A program made the position numbers and the translations under genes. The notes under the pieces are model-generated. The model did not search any database and was not told where the DNA came from. It worked only from the letters and a program-made list of their open reading frames with translations. Shown here in pieces: positions 62,259-64,000 of a stretch of DNA of 64,000 bases. Source of the DNA: Neofusicoccum parvum (Eukaryota; Ascomycota; Dothideomycetes; Botryosphaeriales; Botryosphaeriaceae); assembly GCA_020912385.1 (NCBI GenBank), contig CP087218.1, positions 1,798,001 to 1,862,000 on the forward strand. The letters are read 5' to 3'. Every line of letters starts with the position of its first letter. The first letter of the stretch is position 1.

Positions 62259-63817
62259 GAGACGGATGTTGTCGGTGGTTTTTTTGTATAAATACGAGGG
62301 GTAGGCTGGCTGGTTCGGTGCATTGAATTAGCGTAGCGTGTATGCATGGCGGATGGGGATGGAAAAGTTGGAGAGGGCTGCGGGTTGGCAGTGGAGGTGG
62401 GGGTTTCCTTATTTTCTTATCTTGTTTCTTTCTCTCTCGGGTGGATGATGGGTACGATCGATGAGATGGGCTCGGTTGGGTTGGGTTGCGACGGTTTTGG
62501 GATGCAATGGATGGATGCCATGGACGGACGGATGGATGGGTTATGGGATTGTACGATATCTAGCTGACTCCGAAGTACTGCTACGGAGATTACTACTACG
62601 GACTTGTAATGAATCGTTTCTTATGGCTGCTATCGGTTTGACGTGAGAGTGTGGAGAGGTGGAGATGGGTGGCGATGGGGCAGCGGGGGAGTTCGGGGGA
62701 TGAGCGTCACAGGGATCCCATTCAGTCGCGGCGGGGAGGCTGTCGTCCTATTTAAGTCTGACTGGACTAGATGTCGAATAGGAAGGACCTAAGGCGAGGC
62801 GGCGAACGGCGTGAAACAGGCGGATGGGCTTCAAGGAAACAGATGGCGTGGTTGCGTGTCGGAGGATTTAGATGGGGCTGTGATACGGCGCGAAATAAGT
62901 GCCCGCTCGAGATGGTCGTGGCGAGTGGCAATTCAGCTGCAGAGAGGTGCTGCAGCGGATGATAGGTAACGCTGAATCGCTTTAGATATCGACTACTGCA
63001 ACCATCCGCATGCTCTGAGGGAATTTTGCATCCAGACGACTGGTTTACCTTCGATCTCGACCCGTCCAGTTGGAAGGACGTGTATAGAGTTCAGCTGCAG
63101 CATTCGTCTGTTGTACCTGTGGTTCGCCGGGTGGACGGGAAGATTAAGCTTAACTTGATACGGTGCGGGTCCTCTGTGGTTGGACGGGCCGGAGTTACAC
63201 AGGAGAGCCAAGCAGCCAAGCTGGGGCCCCGCAAACGCTCTGATGCCCTCCCGCGCGAAGCTTCCCGCCTCTCCACATCCATCCCGCACGGCCATGCTTG
63301 GGGGGCGCTGAGGCCATGAGCTTGATTGAAGTGGACAGCGCTCCCTGGACACCATTCCCTGACAACTGCCCTGAGCCCCGGCCGTCACGGGCCCTTCCCC
63401 GACGTCACACTTGGACGGCGCCGAGAGGTCGCACCCGATATGCACTGCGCATCTGATTTGTTGGTGGCACCTTAGCCAGCTTGTCTCTGCCTATCCCAGC
63501 AACCCCAAGCCTCTCAGGTCACTTCCAACCCTCACCCTCGCCGCACCTGAGACCCCTCAATGCAGACGGCACGAGGCCGATCCCGCCGCTCCTCGCACCG
63601 CCGAAGTTCATTTACTGCACGCCTGCTTTTCGTCCTGCCACGCTCTCCTTCTGTCCTCCCCAGCCCTCTTCAGCCTCTCTTCCCCGCCGCTCAATCCATC
63701 ATCCCCTTGTCCTGAACTAACCCGCCCTGTCGGTACCCTGGCCCCAAACCACAACCAACCCCGTCCGCCTCCCACGCCAATCCCCTCCTCGCGTCAAACA
63801 CCCACTTCCCTCCCGCC
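62259..63817. other. Intergenic, no gene seen
   Basis: 1.56 kb between SEC16 and the permease, both on the plus strand. It contains a GGATGG-rich stretch near 62505-62540 and a strongly C-rich leader (63480-63817) that is probably the permease promoter and 5' UTR. No frame here is convincing. Confidence 0.55.
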
Positions 63818-64000
63818 ATGCCGACCGCGGACTACGACGCCGACGGCGAGAAAAAGCACGTCTACGACGAGGAGCACGGCAGCGGCAGCCACCACCGCGA
63901 CACCGACGCCCAGGAGCATGGCGCCGCCACCGCCATCGTCGAGTCGGCGCCGCTGGTGCGCGCCCTGCAGGGCCGCCACATGCAGATGATCGCCATCGGT
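63818..64000 (+). CDS. Amino acid permease (APC/YAT family), 5' end only
   Basis: The frame starts at the ATG at 63818 after a CCGCC context and stays open for 61 codons to the window edge. The first 45 residues are hydrophilic and rich in His, Asp and Glu (KKHVYDEEHGSGSHHRDTD), a typical cytosolic tail. The segment LVRALQGRHMQMIAIG is the near-invariant start of transmembrane helix 1 in fungal amino acid permeases (L.GRHMQMIAIGG). Role: proton-coupled uptake of amino acids at the plasma membrane; substrate specificity is unreadable from this fragment. The N-terminal lysines are possible ubiquitination sites for nutrient-controlled turnover, as in Gap1 (inference). Confidence 0.85.
   Translation, partial: MPTADYDADGEKKHVYDEEHGSGSHHRDTDAQEHGAATAIVESAPLVRALQGRHMQMIAIG

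Overview
The window is nuclear DNA of a filamentous ascomycete (Pezizomycotina; Dothideomycetes is plausible, but I cannot prove the class). The evidence is short spliceosomal introns (about 43-190 nt, GTAAGT/GTACGT-type donors, CTAAC/CTGAC branch sites), eukaryotic housekeeping genes (RVB2, proteasome alpha-5, SEC16, PCF11, complex III subunit 10), two HET-domain genes of the filamentous-fungal type, and high GC at third codon positions. Most exon structures below were rebuilt by joining reading frames across splice consensus sites. I checked that the phases add up, but I had no transcript data.

Layout. 1-1011: 5' part of an unrecognised repeat-containing protein. 3.6-12.1 kb: SCD6/LSM14-type mRNP protein, a KPWE-domain peroxisomal protein, adenylate kinase, and the PCF11 cleavage factor. 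12.9-17.3 kb: a small secreted I9-type protease-inhibitor-like protein and a HOOK-family dynein/endosome adaptor. 19.2-23.5 kb: a 1353-residue coiled-coil protein I do not recognise. 24.5-28.3 kb: RVB2 (chromatin/snoRNP AAA+ ATPase) convergent with RAD57 (recombination mediator). 29.5-32.8 kb: a carnitine acetyltransferase with an unusually long, partly open last intron. 34.2-43.5 kb: an accessory-looking block with two tandem HET genes (the first with a frame break), a cytochrome P450, and a convergent FAD monooxygenase fused to a multi-pass membrane domain. 44.9-46.7 kb: proteasome alpha-5 and complex III subunit 10. 49.0-51.1 kb: two unrecognised small proteins. 51.4-62.3 kb: a NEO1-type P4-ATPase and SEC16, divergently transcribed from one 646-bp region. 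63.8 kb to the end: 5' end of an amino acid permease.

How the genes relate. Apart from the accessory block the genes are single-copy core functions in mixed orientation, with no operon logic. NEO1 and SEC16 both serve the early secretory pathway and share an intergenic region. The P450 and FAD monooxygenase could act on a common small molecule, but no polyketide synthase, NRPS or prenyltransferase is visible nearby. I saw no rRNA, no convincing tRNA, no CRISPR array and no intact transposon.
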